NCBI GenBank assembly: GCA_017525915.1
Contig: JAFXSC010000023.1
Location: 1 to 32,596 of the forward strand
Length of the DNA stretch: 32,596 bases
Direction of reading: 5' to 3'
Source: Ruminococcus sp.
GTDB lineage: Bacteria > Bacillota > Clostridia > Oscillospirales > Ruminococcaceae
The notes under the pieces are model-generated. The model saw only the letters and a list, made by a program, of their open reading frames with translations. It did no database searches and was not told the DNA's origin. Positions 9,346-15,792 of this stretch are shown piece after piece (position 1 is the stretch's first letter; each line of letters begins with the position of its first letter). Position numbers and translations under genes: made by a program.

Positions 9346-10371
9346 CTATCGTCGCTTGTAGACATAGAGTTCCCAGTCGGCGTATTCGTAGAAGAACAGC
9401 AGACGGTATTTATCCTCAGGACGTCCGTTCATGTAGAAGACGGATACCTCTGTCATTACGCTCCTTCCGCCATATGCCCCGAAAACATAGGTGCTTTCGA
9501 TATACTCCCCGATATTTTCCGTATCGTAAATGATCTCACCTGTAAACACATAGGGAATGCCCTCGCTGTCGGTATATTCAGAGTATGCCAGCTCCGGAGG
9601 GGGCAAAGCAGTGGTAACGCTCGTGGTCGAGGTCGCCCATGTGAATATCGCGGTAGTGGTCGCGGTAGTGGTCGTCGTCTCGTGATAGTACGGACGGGTC
9701 GTGGTGTATGTCGGAACGGAAGTCATATACGTCGTCATCGTGGTCTGGATGCGCGTAGTTGTTACAGTCGTGGTATGGCGCCGCGTCGTGGTGGCAGTAG
9801 TGGTCGTCACGAAGGCGGTGGTGGTATGCTTGGTGGTGACTATTGAGGACGCTGTTGTTGAAGAAACCGCGGGAGTAGTTGCCGTGCGCGTTTCCGTGAC
9901 GGCTGTTGTGGTATGCTCCGTAACGGCGGCGGTAGTTGTCCTGGTACCTGACGCCGTGGTGGTCGCGGAGGTCGTCTCAGTACCTGCCGCAGTTGTGGTA
10001 ACGGAAGTCGCCTGAGTGCCTTCCGCAGTTGTGGTAACGGCAGTCTCCGTGCTCTGTAAGGTGGTCTGCACACCGGTGACGGTCGTGGTCACAGGCGGCT
10101 CTGTGGTATCGCTCTCCGGTTCGGTAAGGGCAGCCGGAAGGCTCGTGCCGGAGGGGTCTGTCATATCTGCACCGCGGAAGCTTCCGCTCCTGCGGATAGC
10201 CGCACGCAGAGAACCGCTGTTCCAGATGCCGGCACCAATGAACACAACTATTATAAGAGAAAGCGCGGCTGTAAGGCTTCGGCGGACTGCTGTGCGTCTT
10301 TTCTTCTGACGGACGAGGTATTCATCACGTCGGCGCAGAACGCTCTCGGAGATGTCCTCATACGATCTCAT
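9346..10371 (-). CDS. Thr-rich single-pass membrane protein, probable ECF anti-sigma factor/sensor
   Basis: 341 residues from the ATG at 10371. This start is chosen because GGAGGG (10385-10380) lies 8 nt upstream; a TTG at 10377 would be only 2 nt from it. Residues 1-30 are strongly basic and cytoplasmic, about 32-50 form one membrane helix, about 85-265 are an extracellular Thr/Ala/Ser-rich stretch, and about 270-341 form a compact Tyr-rich C-terminal domain I do not recognise. The gene overlaps the sigma factor gene by 14 nt. Partner genes of ECF sigma factors with one membrane helix are usually anti-sigma factors, and the long Thr-rich linker recalls the RsgI-type carbohydrate-sensing anti-sigma proteins of clostridia. 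No canonical RsgI N-terminal or zinc-type anti-sigma motif is evident, so the role rests on context. Confidence 0.7.
   Translation of the reverse strand: MRSYEDISESVLRRRDEYLVRQKKRRTAVRRSLTAALSLIIVVFIGAGIWNSGSLRAAIRRSGSFRGADMTDPSGTSLPAALTEPESDTTEPPVTTTVTGVQTTLQSTETAVTTTAEGTQATSVTTTAAGTETTSATTTASGTRTTTAAVTEHTTTAVTETRTATTPAVSSTTASSIVTTKHTTTAFVTTTTATTTRRHTTTVTTTRIQTTMTTYMTSVPTYTTTRPYYHETTTTTATTTAIFTWATSTTSVTTALPPPELAYSEYTDSEGIPYVFTGEIIYDTENIGEYIESTYVFGAYGGRSVMTEVSVFYMNGRPEDKYRLLFFYEYADWELYVYKRR
9928..10035 (-). repeat. 36-bp (12-residue) tandem repeat in the Thr-rich linker
   Basis: Three consecutive 12-residue units of the form TTTAxGTxxTSx (TTTAEGTQATSV, TTTAAGTETTSA, TTTASGTRTTTA) are visible. 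They are probably prone to copy-number change. Confidence 0.7.
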
Positions 10372-10903
10372 ATTCAAATCCCTCCTTTTCCAGCACTGAT
10401 CTGAGCGCAGCCTTTGCCCGGTAGAGGATATTTTCTATCTGGCGCTTGCTTTTACGCATGATATCAGCTATTTCAGCGTTGCTGAGCCCCTCGAAGTACG
10501 ACAGGTGGAGAGCCTGACGGTAATCCGGAGCGAGGCTGTTCATAGCGCGGTGGAGAGCGATGCGCTGCTCCTCGCGCAGGTAGGAGTTTTCAAGGGAATG
10601 CTCGTCCGCAAGGTCAGTCTCTTCAAGGGGGAGGGAAGATCTGTGCTTGCGGAGGTAGTCAACTGCGGCGTTCCTGCCGATAGAGTAGAGCCATGTCTTG
10701 AACGCGCTTTTGCCCGAAAATCTGGGCTTTTTGACGGCTATGCGGAAGAAGGTCTCCTCGGTCATTTCCTCGGCGAGGGAGTAGCTGCCGGTAATTCCCA
10801 TGAGGTAGAGCATAAGTCCGTCCGTGTAATCGCGTATCATATCAACGAGGCCGCTGTCATCTCCGTCGAGATAACGGCGGTAATATTCTGCACCGCAGTC
10901 CAT
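10358..10903 (-). CDS. ECF-type RNA polymerase sigma factor (sigma-70 family)
   Basis: 181 residues with region 2 at about 20-88 (including EEMTEETFFRIAVKK and FKTWLYSIGRNAAVDYLR) and region 4 at about 118-172 (LSNAEIADIMRKSKRQIENI is the helix-turn-helix). There is no region 3 or 1.1, as expected for the ECF class. It directs RNA polymerase to a small regulon, normally including its own promoter. It starts at an ATG with an AGGAGG site and is translationally coupled to the downstream Thr-rich membrane protein. I did not find a convincing ECF promoter; a weak CGACTA-like element lies about 30 nt upstream of the start. Target genes are unknown; the nearby exporter or surface protein are possible. 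Confidence 0.9.
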   Translation of the reverse strand: MDCGAEYYRRYLDGDDSGLVDMIRDYTDGLMLYLMGITGSYSLAEEMTEETFFRIAVKKPRFSGKSAFKTWLYSIGRNAAVDYLRKHRSSLPLEETDLADEHSLENSYLREEQRIALHRAMNSLAPDYRQALHLSYFEGLSNAEIADIMRKSKRQIENILYRAKAALRSVLEKEGFEYEIV

Positions 10904-10971
10904 GAGTATTCCCCCCTCCTGTAATATTAGTCGTATGAAAGATCAAAAACTCTCACCCGGGATTTGTGATA

Positions 10972-10997
10972 AATGCAAGGACGCGCAATGCGCGTCC
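10972..10997 (-). terminator. Hairpin terminator at the end of the biosynthetic operon
   Basis: A perfect 8-bp stem (GGACGCGC at 10979-10986 with GCGCGTCC at 10990-10997) starts 9 nt after the thioesterase stop codon on the minus strand. The following tract is only moderately T-rich, so termination may be partial and could read into the sigma-factor operon. Confidence 0.6.
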
Positions 10998-11006
10998 CTT
11001 AACTGA

Positions 11007-11705
11007 TCAATAGCCAAGTTTCTCCGCAATTATGCGGCAGACTTCCTCCTTGCAGCCGGTATAGTAGAAATGTCCGCCGGAAAAGCCGATTACCTCACAC
11101 CTTCCGGAGGTGAAGCGTTCCCAGCTTCTCATATCCACGCCCTGCATAAGAACATCGTCCTCGCCGTAGAATACCGTGATATCGCATTCAAGTCCGACCT
11201 CCGCCGGAGTTGTCCTGTACCTTTCAGCCATTCGCACATCTGTACAGAGTATGCGGCTGAGCGTCCGCATAAGCTCCTCATCGGGAACAGGCGCATTGGA
11301 CGAAAGCGAGTTCTTCGCAAAGAAAGAGACTATCTCCTCATCGGTCGCATTTTCCACGTTCTCGAAGCAGCGGACGTCCTCATCGGGAGGGTTCTTGCCG
11401 GAGAAGAAAACGTGTACCGGCAGTTTCAGACCCTTCGCCCTCGCCTGACGGACAAGCTCACACGCAAGGACGGTCCCCATGCTGTGACCGAATATCGCGT
11501 ATTCCTCATCTGCGAGGACATCGCGGTGCTTGTCTATGAGGTCGGAAACGCAGTCCTCAACGGTATCAAGAAGAGGGTCGCCCGGACGCGTGAAACGTCC
11601 GGAAAGCTCCATAGTCACTACCTTCAGCTCCTTCGGCAGAAAGCGCCTGAACGAGCTGTAACTCCTTGCGGAGCCGCCTGCGTGGGGCAGGAAGAGCAGT
11701 ACCAC
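11007..11705 (-). CDS. Type II thioesterase (GrsT/RifR-like alpha/beta hydrolase)
   Basis: 232 residues starting at a GTG with a GAGGAA site 6 nt upstream. The N-terminus LLFLPHAGGSARSY is the hallmark of type II thioesterases of PKS/NRPS systems. The nucleophile is Ser75 in GHSMG; the acid is in YGEDDVLM (near residue 190) and the catalytic His is in GGHFYY near the C-terminus. Such enzymes release aberrant or stalled acyl groups from phosphopantetheine arms, or off-load products. It is the last gene of the cluster, 3 nt after the ACP gene, so its substrate is probably acyl-ACP. It is the strongest single indication that this is a specialised assembly line and not housekeeping lipid synthesis. 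Confidence 0.88.
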   Translation of the reverse strand: MVLLFLPHAGGSARSYSSFRRFLPKELKVVTMELSGRFTRPGDPLLDTVEDCVSDLIDKHRDVLADEEYAIFGHSMGTVLACELVRQARAKGLKLPVHVFFSGKNPPDEDVRCFENVENATDEEIVSFFAKNSLSSNAPVPDEELMRTLSRILCTDVRMAERYRTTPAEVGLECDITVFYGEDDVLMQGVDMRSWERFTSGRCEVIGFSGGHFYYTGCKEEVCRIIAEKLGY

Positions 11706-11708
11706 AGC

Positions 11709-11960
11709 TTATTCCTCTACGGGAGTGCCCTTCTCGTTGAGAAGGTCGAATATCTCGCCTACCCTGCTGATAGATGCAACGAGCGAGAGCGGAATATTGA
11801 GCTTGTAGTTCTCGGTTATCTGTGAGCCGAGACCGAAAAGTCCCAGTGAATCGAGGTAGAGGTCGTCATAGACGTCCGTCTCGCGGTTTATCTCAGAAGC
11901 GTCAACGCCGGTATAGTCGGCGATGGTCTGTACGAATTCATCAAAGTTAAGGTTATTCAT
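11709..11960 (-). CDS. Acyl carrier protein (first ACP)
   Basis: An 83-residue acidic protein with the carrier-protein motif LYLDSLGLF; Ser38 is the expected phosphopantetheine attachment site. The usual Gly before DSL is replaced by Leu. It overlaps the acyl ligase stop codon by 1 nt (TAATG), which suggests the ligase loads this ACP with a starter acyl group (inference from coupling). It is clearly different from the second ACP at 20403-20705. No phosphopantetheinyl transferase is in the window. Confidence 0.88.
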   Translation of the reverse strand: MNNLNFDEFVQTIADYTGVDASEINRETDVYDDLYLDSLGLFGLGSQITENYKLNIPLSLVASISRVGEIFDLLNEKGTPVEE

Positions 11961-13519
11961 TATTTATACTCCTTCTTTCTCAGGTATTTGAACTGTATCT
12001 TGCCGATGTCCTTCGGTATCTCCTCAACGAGTATCACCTTGTCGGGCACCTTGTAGGCAGAGAGCTTGCCGTCGAAATACTTCGCAAGCTCGCCGCGTGT
12101 CACCTTCTCGTCGCCCTTCGGCTGGATATAGGCAACTATCTGCTGACCGATAACGGGATGCGGCTCGTCTGTGACTGCTGCGGCAGCTATCTTCGGGTGA
12201 GTGAGCAGACAGGCTTCTACCTCCTCGGCGTGAACGAGGTTGCCGCCGCGCTTGATGATACGCTTGCTTCTTCCGGCAAATCTCACGATACCGCCGGGGA
12301 GCTTGTTTACGAGGTCGCCTGTGCAGAACCAGCGGCGTCCCTGTTCGTCGGTGAGTATCTTCTCCGCGGAAAGCTCAGGGTTGCCGAAATAGTTGAGGAT
12401 AACGCCGTCTGTATATACGCAGAGCTCGCCGGTCTCGCCCTCGGGAACTTCATTGTGCTTCTCGTCGATAACGCGGACATCCGTGAAGCTGAGCTTCTTG
12501 AAGTCGCTGGGGTCAGTGCCGTGGTCGATAGCGGAGTCCCACACTACCATAGTGCAGGTCTCGGACGAGCCGATAACGTTGATAACGCGGATATTCAGCT
12601 TCTCCACGAATACATCAGCTATCTCCTTCGGGAGGACTTCGCCTGCGAAGTAGCATATGCGGACGCTTGAAAGGTCGTACTTGTCGAAATCGGGGGTCGA
12701 GAGCAGCACCTTTGCAAGGGTGGAGGTGAGCTGTATCACGTTTATCCTGTACTTCTGGACTGTCTCGAGGAAGTCGATGGGATTGAACTGCGGCTGGTAC
12801 ATCACCGTGCCGCCCTTGAGCATCATCTGGAGACCCATGCCGAAGCCGCCCTGATGATAGAGGGTCATGCCGAGCATCATAACGTCGTCAGCCCTGAATT
12901 CGAGGTAGTCGCCCATTTCCTTCTGTGTGGAGAGGAAGCCGCCGGAGGGTACTGAGAGTATCTTGGGAGTGCCGGTAGAGCCTGATGTGCAGGCAAGGGA
13001 TATGGTGTGGAGATAGTCAGGCTTGTAGATATCGCACTCTGTACCGCAGTATTCAGCGATGAACTTCTCAGCAGAGATGTATGTGCTGTCAGCCGGAACA
13101 CTCTCCTCGGGGGCAAAGCAGATGACCTTTGCGAGCTGTATCTTTCCGGGAACGAGGTCGCTCACCGCCTTGACGATGTTGTTGGTGCGGTACTTCTCGG
13201 AGATGAACATTATCTTCGATGTGGTGGCAGGGATGAGCCTTGAAAGCTCGAGCGAACCGCTCTGGGGGTCCATAGGAACAGGCTGGGCGCCTATCCTTAC
13301 AGCAGACCAGAACACGATGTACCACTCGATGCTGTTGGGCATACAGATGCCGACCTTGTCGTCCTCGCCGATGCCGAGGGACTTCATACCGGAGGCAAGA
13401 ACAGCGGTCTTAGCCATGAGATCGGCGTAGGTAAGCTCTTTTTCGTCTATTCTCAGGAGCACCTTGTCGGGTGTTTCCTGAGCGTACTTTGCAAAGTAGT
13501 CATAGAAGCAATTGTTCAT
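11960..13519 (-). CDS. AMP-dependent acyl-CoA/acyl-ACP ligase
   Basis: 519 residues, the usual length of the ANL superfamily. Motifs include the phosphate loop CTSGSTGTPK (177-186), VIGSSET for the adenine site, CTGDL with the ATP-ribose Asp, GRSKRIIKRGGNLV as the hinge region, and a C-terminal IGKIQ Lys (about residue 508) for adenylation. It should activate a carboxylic acid as acyl-AMP and transfer it to CoA or to the adjacent ACP. The N-terminal fold resembles medium or aryl acyl ligases; the acid substrate cannot be predicted safely. Preceded by an AAAGGAT site and a hairpin. Confidence 0.88.
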   Translation of the reverse strand: MNNCFYDYFAKYAQETPDKVLLRIDEKELTYADLMAKTAVLASGMKSLGIGEDDKVGICMPNSIEWYIVFWSAVRIGAQPVPMDPQSGSLELSRLIPATTSKIMFISEKYRTNNIVKAVSDLVPGKIQLAKVICFAPEESVPADSTYISAEKFIAEYCGTECDIYKPDYLHTISLACTSGSTGTPKILSVPSGGFLSTQKEMGDYLEFRADDVMMLGMTLYHQGGFGMGLQMMLKGGTVMYQPQFNPIDFLETVQKYRINVIQLTSTLAKVLLSTPDFDKYDLSSVRICYFAGEVLPKEIADVFVEKLNIRVINVIGSSETCTMVVWDSAIDHGTDPSDFKKLSFTDVRVIDEKHNEVPEGETGELCVYTDGVILNYFGNPELSAEKILTDEQGRRWFCTGDLVNKLPGGIVRFAGRSKRIIKRGGNLVHAEEVEACLLTHPKIAAAAVTDEPHPVIGQQIVAYIQPKGDEKVTRGELAKYFDGKLSAYKVPDKVILVEEIPKDIGKIQFKYLRKKEYK

Positions 13520-13541
13520 TTACTTTTATCCTTTCGATTTT

Positions 13542-13563
13542 TGCAGGGGACACCGTCCCTGCA
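13542..13563 (-). promoter_or_regulatory. Hairpin in the hydrolase-ligase intergenic gap
   Basis: TGCAGGG (13542-13548) and CCCTGCA (13557-13563) form a 7-bp stem just upstream of the ligase ribosome site. No T-run follows on the minus strand, so it is not an ordinary terminator; an mRNA processing or stability element is possible. Confidence 0.3.
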
Positions 13564-13569
13564 CATTAA

Positions 13570-14691
13570 TTACGCATTCTTAACAAGTCTTGCTGCGAGG
13601 AAGTCCGCGGCGATGTGCTTTACCCAGTGGTACTGCTCGCCGACCGGCATTGCGTGCATGATAGTCTCCTCGGAAACATATGCAGGCTTGTCCTCGATGT
13701 GGATAGACTCCTTGTAGCCGGTAGCCTTGTCGAGGAGCTTCTGTGAAGCCTCGGGGGTCATCCAGTTGTCATCGGAGCTGTAAACCATGAGGAAGTCCGC
13801 CTTGTGAGTGCCCTCCTCCAGAACGCGCATACCTTCGAGGTAGTCCTCGGAATACTGGTAGCTGCTCCACTTGCCGCGCTTCATCCATACGGGAATGCTT
13901 CCCTGATCGGCAAAGTTCATCAGCAGCGGGAAAAGACTTACGCAAGCCTTTGCCCTGGGGTTCTTGACAGTCGCGCGGAAGGCGTATCCGCCGCCCATGC
14001 AAAGACCGAAGTTCGCCATATTCTTCTCGTCGAGCTTCTTATGCTCCTTCACGAATTTCTTTATGCCGTCAAATGCAGCTTCGAGCTGTTTTCCGCCGCA
14101 CTTGATGTTGTTGTGGATAATAGCCGCGCCTGCACCGGGCATATCGGGAGTGATAACGGCAATGCCGCGCTCATTGAGGGGAGCAGCGAGCATTTCGAGC
14201 TCCTCCTTGCAGCTTCCTATGCCGGAGAAGGTCACAACGGTGGGATAGCCGGTCTTTCTTCCGGCATCGGGATAGTGGATATAAGCCGGGAGCTTGCCGA
14301 ATTTGGTATCTATCTCAGCGTACTCTATCCTGTTCTTGCAGAGCTTTGTGTAGTGGCGGTAGCTCTCCTCCAGACCGGAGTAGATAGCTCTCTTGTGTTC
14401 AACGTCCTCAATATTTATCATAAAGCAGGCGTAATTGCACTCTGCCACCATTTTTGCGTAAGCTCTTGCGGAAGCCTTGCTGCCGGCAGCCTCCGCCTTA
14501 TCGCGGAGCTCGGTATAGCGTGCGATCTTCTCGTTCCACTCGCCGAGCCATACCTCCTGTATCTTCCTGCCGCTCATGGTCTTGATAGCGTCCACCTTTT
14601 TGAGGATAGCCTCAATGTCGAAGGGGTCGCTGCCGTAGAGCATCGAACGTGTTACGACTGGGTTAAGCAGGTCTCTTATTGCCCATTTCAT
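13570..14691 (-). CDS. Alpha/beta hydrolase with Cys nucleophile and N-terminal helical domain
   Basis: 373 residues. Residues 1-125 are a helical cap-like domain; 130-373 form the alpha/beta hydrolase core. The nucleophile elbow is GLCMGG with Cys231 instead of Ser, as in dienelactone hydrolases. The likely acid is Asp307/308 (SSDDNW) and the likely base His346 (IMHAMP). The overall layout (helical N-domain plus core) resembles 2,6-dihydroxypseudooxynicotine hydrolase and FrsA-like proteins, which cleave C-C or ester bonds. In this cluster it could release, hydrolyse or cyclise a polyketide-like intermediate (inference). The ATG is preceded by a GGAAAGGA site. The last codons (Asn-Ala-stop) fall in an AT-rich heptamer motif also found at the 3' end of the 17054-18184 gene. 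Confidence 0.78.
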   Translation of the reverse strand: MKWAIRDLLNPVVTRSMLYGSDPFDIEAILKKVDAIKTMSGRKIQEVWLGEWNEKIARYTELRDKAEAAGSKASARAYAKMVAECNYACFMINIEDVEHKRAIYSGLEESYRHYTKLCKNRIEYAEIDTKFGKLPAYIHYPDAGRKTGYPTVVTFSGIGSCKEELEMLAAPLNERGIAVITPDMPGAGAAIIHNNIKCGGKQLEAAFDGIKKFVKEHKKLDEKNMANFGLCMGGGYAFRATVKNPRAKACVSLFPLLMNFADQGSIPVWMKRGKWSSYQYSEDYLEGMRVLEEGTHKADFLMVYSSDDNWMTPEASQKLLDKATGYKESIHIEDKPAYVSEETIMHAMPVGEQYHWVKHIAADFLAARLVKNA

Positions 14692-14730
14692 ATTATATCT
14701 TTCCTTTCCATATTTAGTAAGAAGAGAGTA

Positions 14731-14750
14731 GTGTACCCTTGTACTCTTGC
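14731..14750 (+). repeat. Dispersed short repeat, copy 1 (CCCTTGTACTCTTGC)
   Basis: The core CCCTTGTACTCTTGC also occurs at 21902-21916 (nearly identical) and in inverted orientation at 15751-15765. All three copies are intergenic. Confidence 0.5.
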
Positions 14751-14786
14751 TTTCTTCCGCCTCGGGTGCATTATCTGCATTGCTGT

Positions 14787-15143
14787 TCAGGGCGTGTATT
14801 TCCAGGCGCCCTCGCGCGTCATCTCGGTGAACTGCATATAGACCCGGTAAGGGTCAGCGTGAGTGTGCTTCTGTATCAGAGCAAGCATACGGTCGGCAAG
14901 CTCTTTCAGGAAGCCGGACTTGTTGTCCGCGTACTCCTGCGGAAGAATATAGCGGAACTCGGCGAAGAATACCGTGTCCTCGGACTGGTTCATGTACATG
15001 GGACACTGGTCGAGCATTATCATTATAGCCGGAAGCGGCTTGCAGAGTATATCGGCAAGCTCCCTTGAAGCTTCGTCCAGAAAAGCTGTGCGGTCTTCCG
15101 GAGCAGCGAATGTATAGTTGGTCTTCATCTGTGCTATTGGCAT
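14787..15143 (-). CDS. MIF-family tautomerase-like protein
   Basis: 118 residues beginning Met-Pro-Ile, so removal of Met would expose the catalytic Pro of the tautomerase superfamily. The length and the C-terminal pattern DPYRVYMQFTEM...GAW match macrophage migration inhibitory factor and phenylpyruvate tautomerase rather than the 60-residue 4-oxalocrotonate type. Expected reaction: keto-enol tautomerisation, probably as a trimer. An AAGGAG site lies 6 nt upstream. It lies between the repeat block and the hydrolase gene, in the same direction as the biosynthetic genes. A role in isomerising or aromatising a keto-intermediate is inference; a host-directed MIF mimic is an alternative, although no signal peptide is present. 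Confidence 0.8.
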   Translation of the reverse strand: MPIAQMKTNYTFAAPEDRTAFLDEASRELADILCKPLPAIMIMLDQCPMYMNQSEDTVFFAEFRYILPQEYADNKSGFLKELADRMLALIQKHTHADPYRVYMQFTEMTREGAWKYTP

Positions 15144-15196
15144 AGTTATCTCCTTAGTTATTAATGGTTAGCAGGGGCGTATTCCGTGCGCCCGTG

Positions 15197-15262
15197 GTCT
15201 GTATTTACAATGCCGGCTGTCTGGATTTACAATGCCAGCCGTCTGGACTTACAATGCCAGCC
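15197..15262 (+). repeat. 22-bp tandem repeat, three copies
   Basis: Three head-to-tail copies at 15197-15218, 15219-15240 and 15241-15262, with core TTACAATGCC; the copies differ at a few positions. No spacers, so not CRISPR. Confidence 0.85.
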
Positions 15263-15278
15263 GACCTCTGGTTCGGCG
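15241..15278 (+). repeat. Left arm of a 38-bp inverted repeat pair
   Basis: The reverse complement matches 15626-15663 at 36 of 38 positions. The two arms bound a 423-bp interval, the size and structure of a MITE. Confidence 0.75.
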
Positions 15279-15591
15279 AAGAAAGTTCAAAAATCGGCAA
15301 AGGGTGGGAGGAAAAGGGGGAGAGGGAAAAGAGAGTGCAGAGGGGAAAACCGTAGGGGGAAAAGGAGGGAGGGAAATGCCGATTTTTGTACCAGTTTAGT
15401 TTTGCCCTCCCTCCTTTGCCACCGAAGGTGTTCCCCTTTGCTGAGGACAGAAACTAAGCCTTTTGCTGAACGGTGAGTTCAAGCCTTTTAACGAGAGGGA
15501 AAAGGAGGCAGGAAAAATGAGAAAACGTTAAACCAAGCTGCCGTGAGCGAACGGAGACTTCCGGTCTGCATGGAGTGAGCGAGCTTGCGAG

Positions 15592-15753
15592 CGGCATCGT
15601 GGAAGGGTGCAGCGTCACGCTGCTCCGCCGAACCAGAGGTCGGCTGGCTTTGTAAGTCCATACGGCATCGTGGAAGGGTGCAGCATCACGCTGCTCCGCC
15701 GAACCAGAGGTCGGCTTCCCTTTTTCTTGCGAGCGGCATCGTGGAAGGGTGCA
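15592..15753 (+). repeat. 54-bp direct repeats (two full, one partial copy)
   Basis: 15592-15645 and 15663-15716 differ at one base. A 20-bp partial copy is at 15734-15753, sharing the preceding CTTGCGAG with the first copy. Each full copy contains the near-palindrome GCAGCGTCACGCTGC. Confidence 0.85.
15626..15663 (-). repeat. Right arm of the 38-bp inverted repeat pair
   Basis: Inverted partner of 15241-15278, with two mismatches. It overlaps the first 54-bp direct repeat, so the repeats are composite. Confidence 0.75.
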
Positions 15754-15776
15754 AGAGTACAAGGGGACACGTTTGT
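15751..15776 (-). repeat. Dispersed short repeat, inverted copy
   Basis: Read on the minus strand this 26-bp segment matches 21892-21916 over 25 bp with one mismatch, and its core matches 14735-14750. Confidence 0.6.
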
Positions 15777-15792
15777 CCTTAGCGTTCTCTGC

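Larger units (their letters stand above)
15144..15792. other. 650-bp non-coding, repeat-rich interval inside the biosynthetic cluster
   Basis: No plausible gene: open frames here are short and overlap repeats. It holds a 22-bp tandem triplet, a 38-bp inverted pair, 54-bp direct repeats and several nested inverted repeats (given separately). Purine-rich tracts such as AAAGGAGGGAGGG (15361-15373) pair with CCCTCCCTCCTTT (15405-15417). It may be a non-autonomous, MITE-like insertion or an array of REP-like intergenic repeats. I see no transposase and no clear promoter for the tautomerase gene. Confidence 0.7.

Noticed and set aside
9701-10015. Val-rich plus-strand frame opposite the Thr-rich protein
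   Set aside because: It is the complement of Thr-codon repeats (ACN/NGT), with no ribosome site.
13804-14841. 345-codon open frame on the plus strand
   Set aside because: Antisense to the Cys hydrolase gene and has no ribosome site or domain.
15197-15262. Possible CRISPR array
   Set aside because: Three 22-bp repeats lie head to tail with no spacers and no cas genes nearby.
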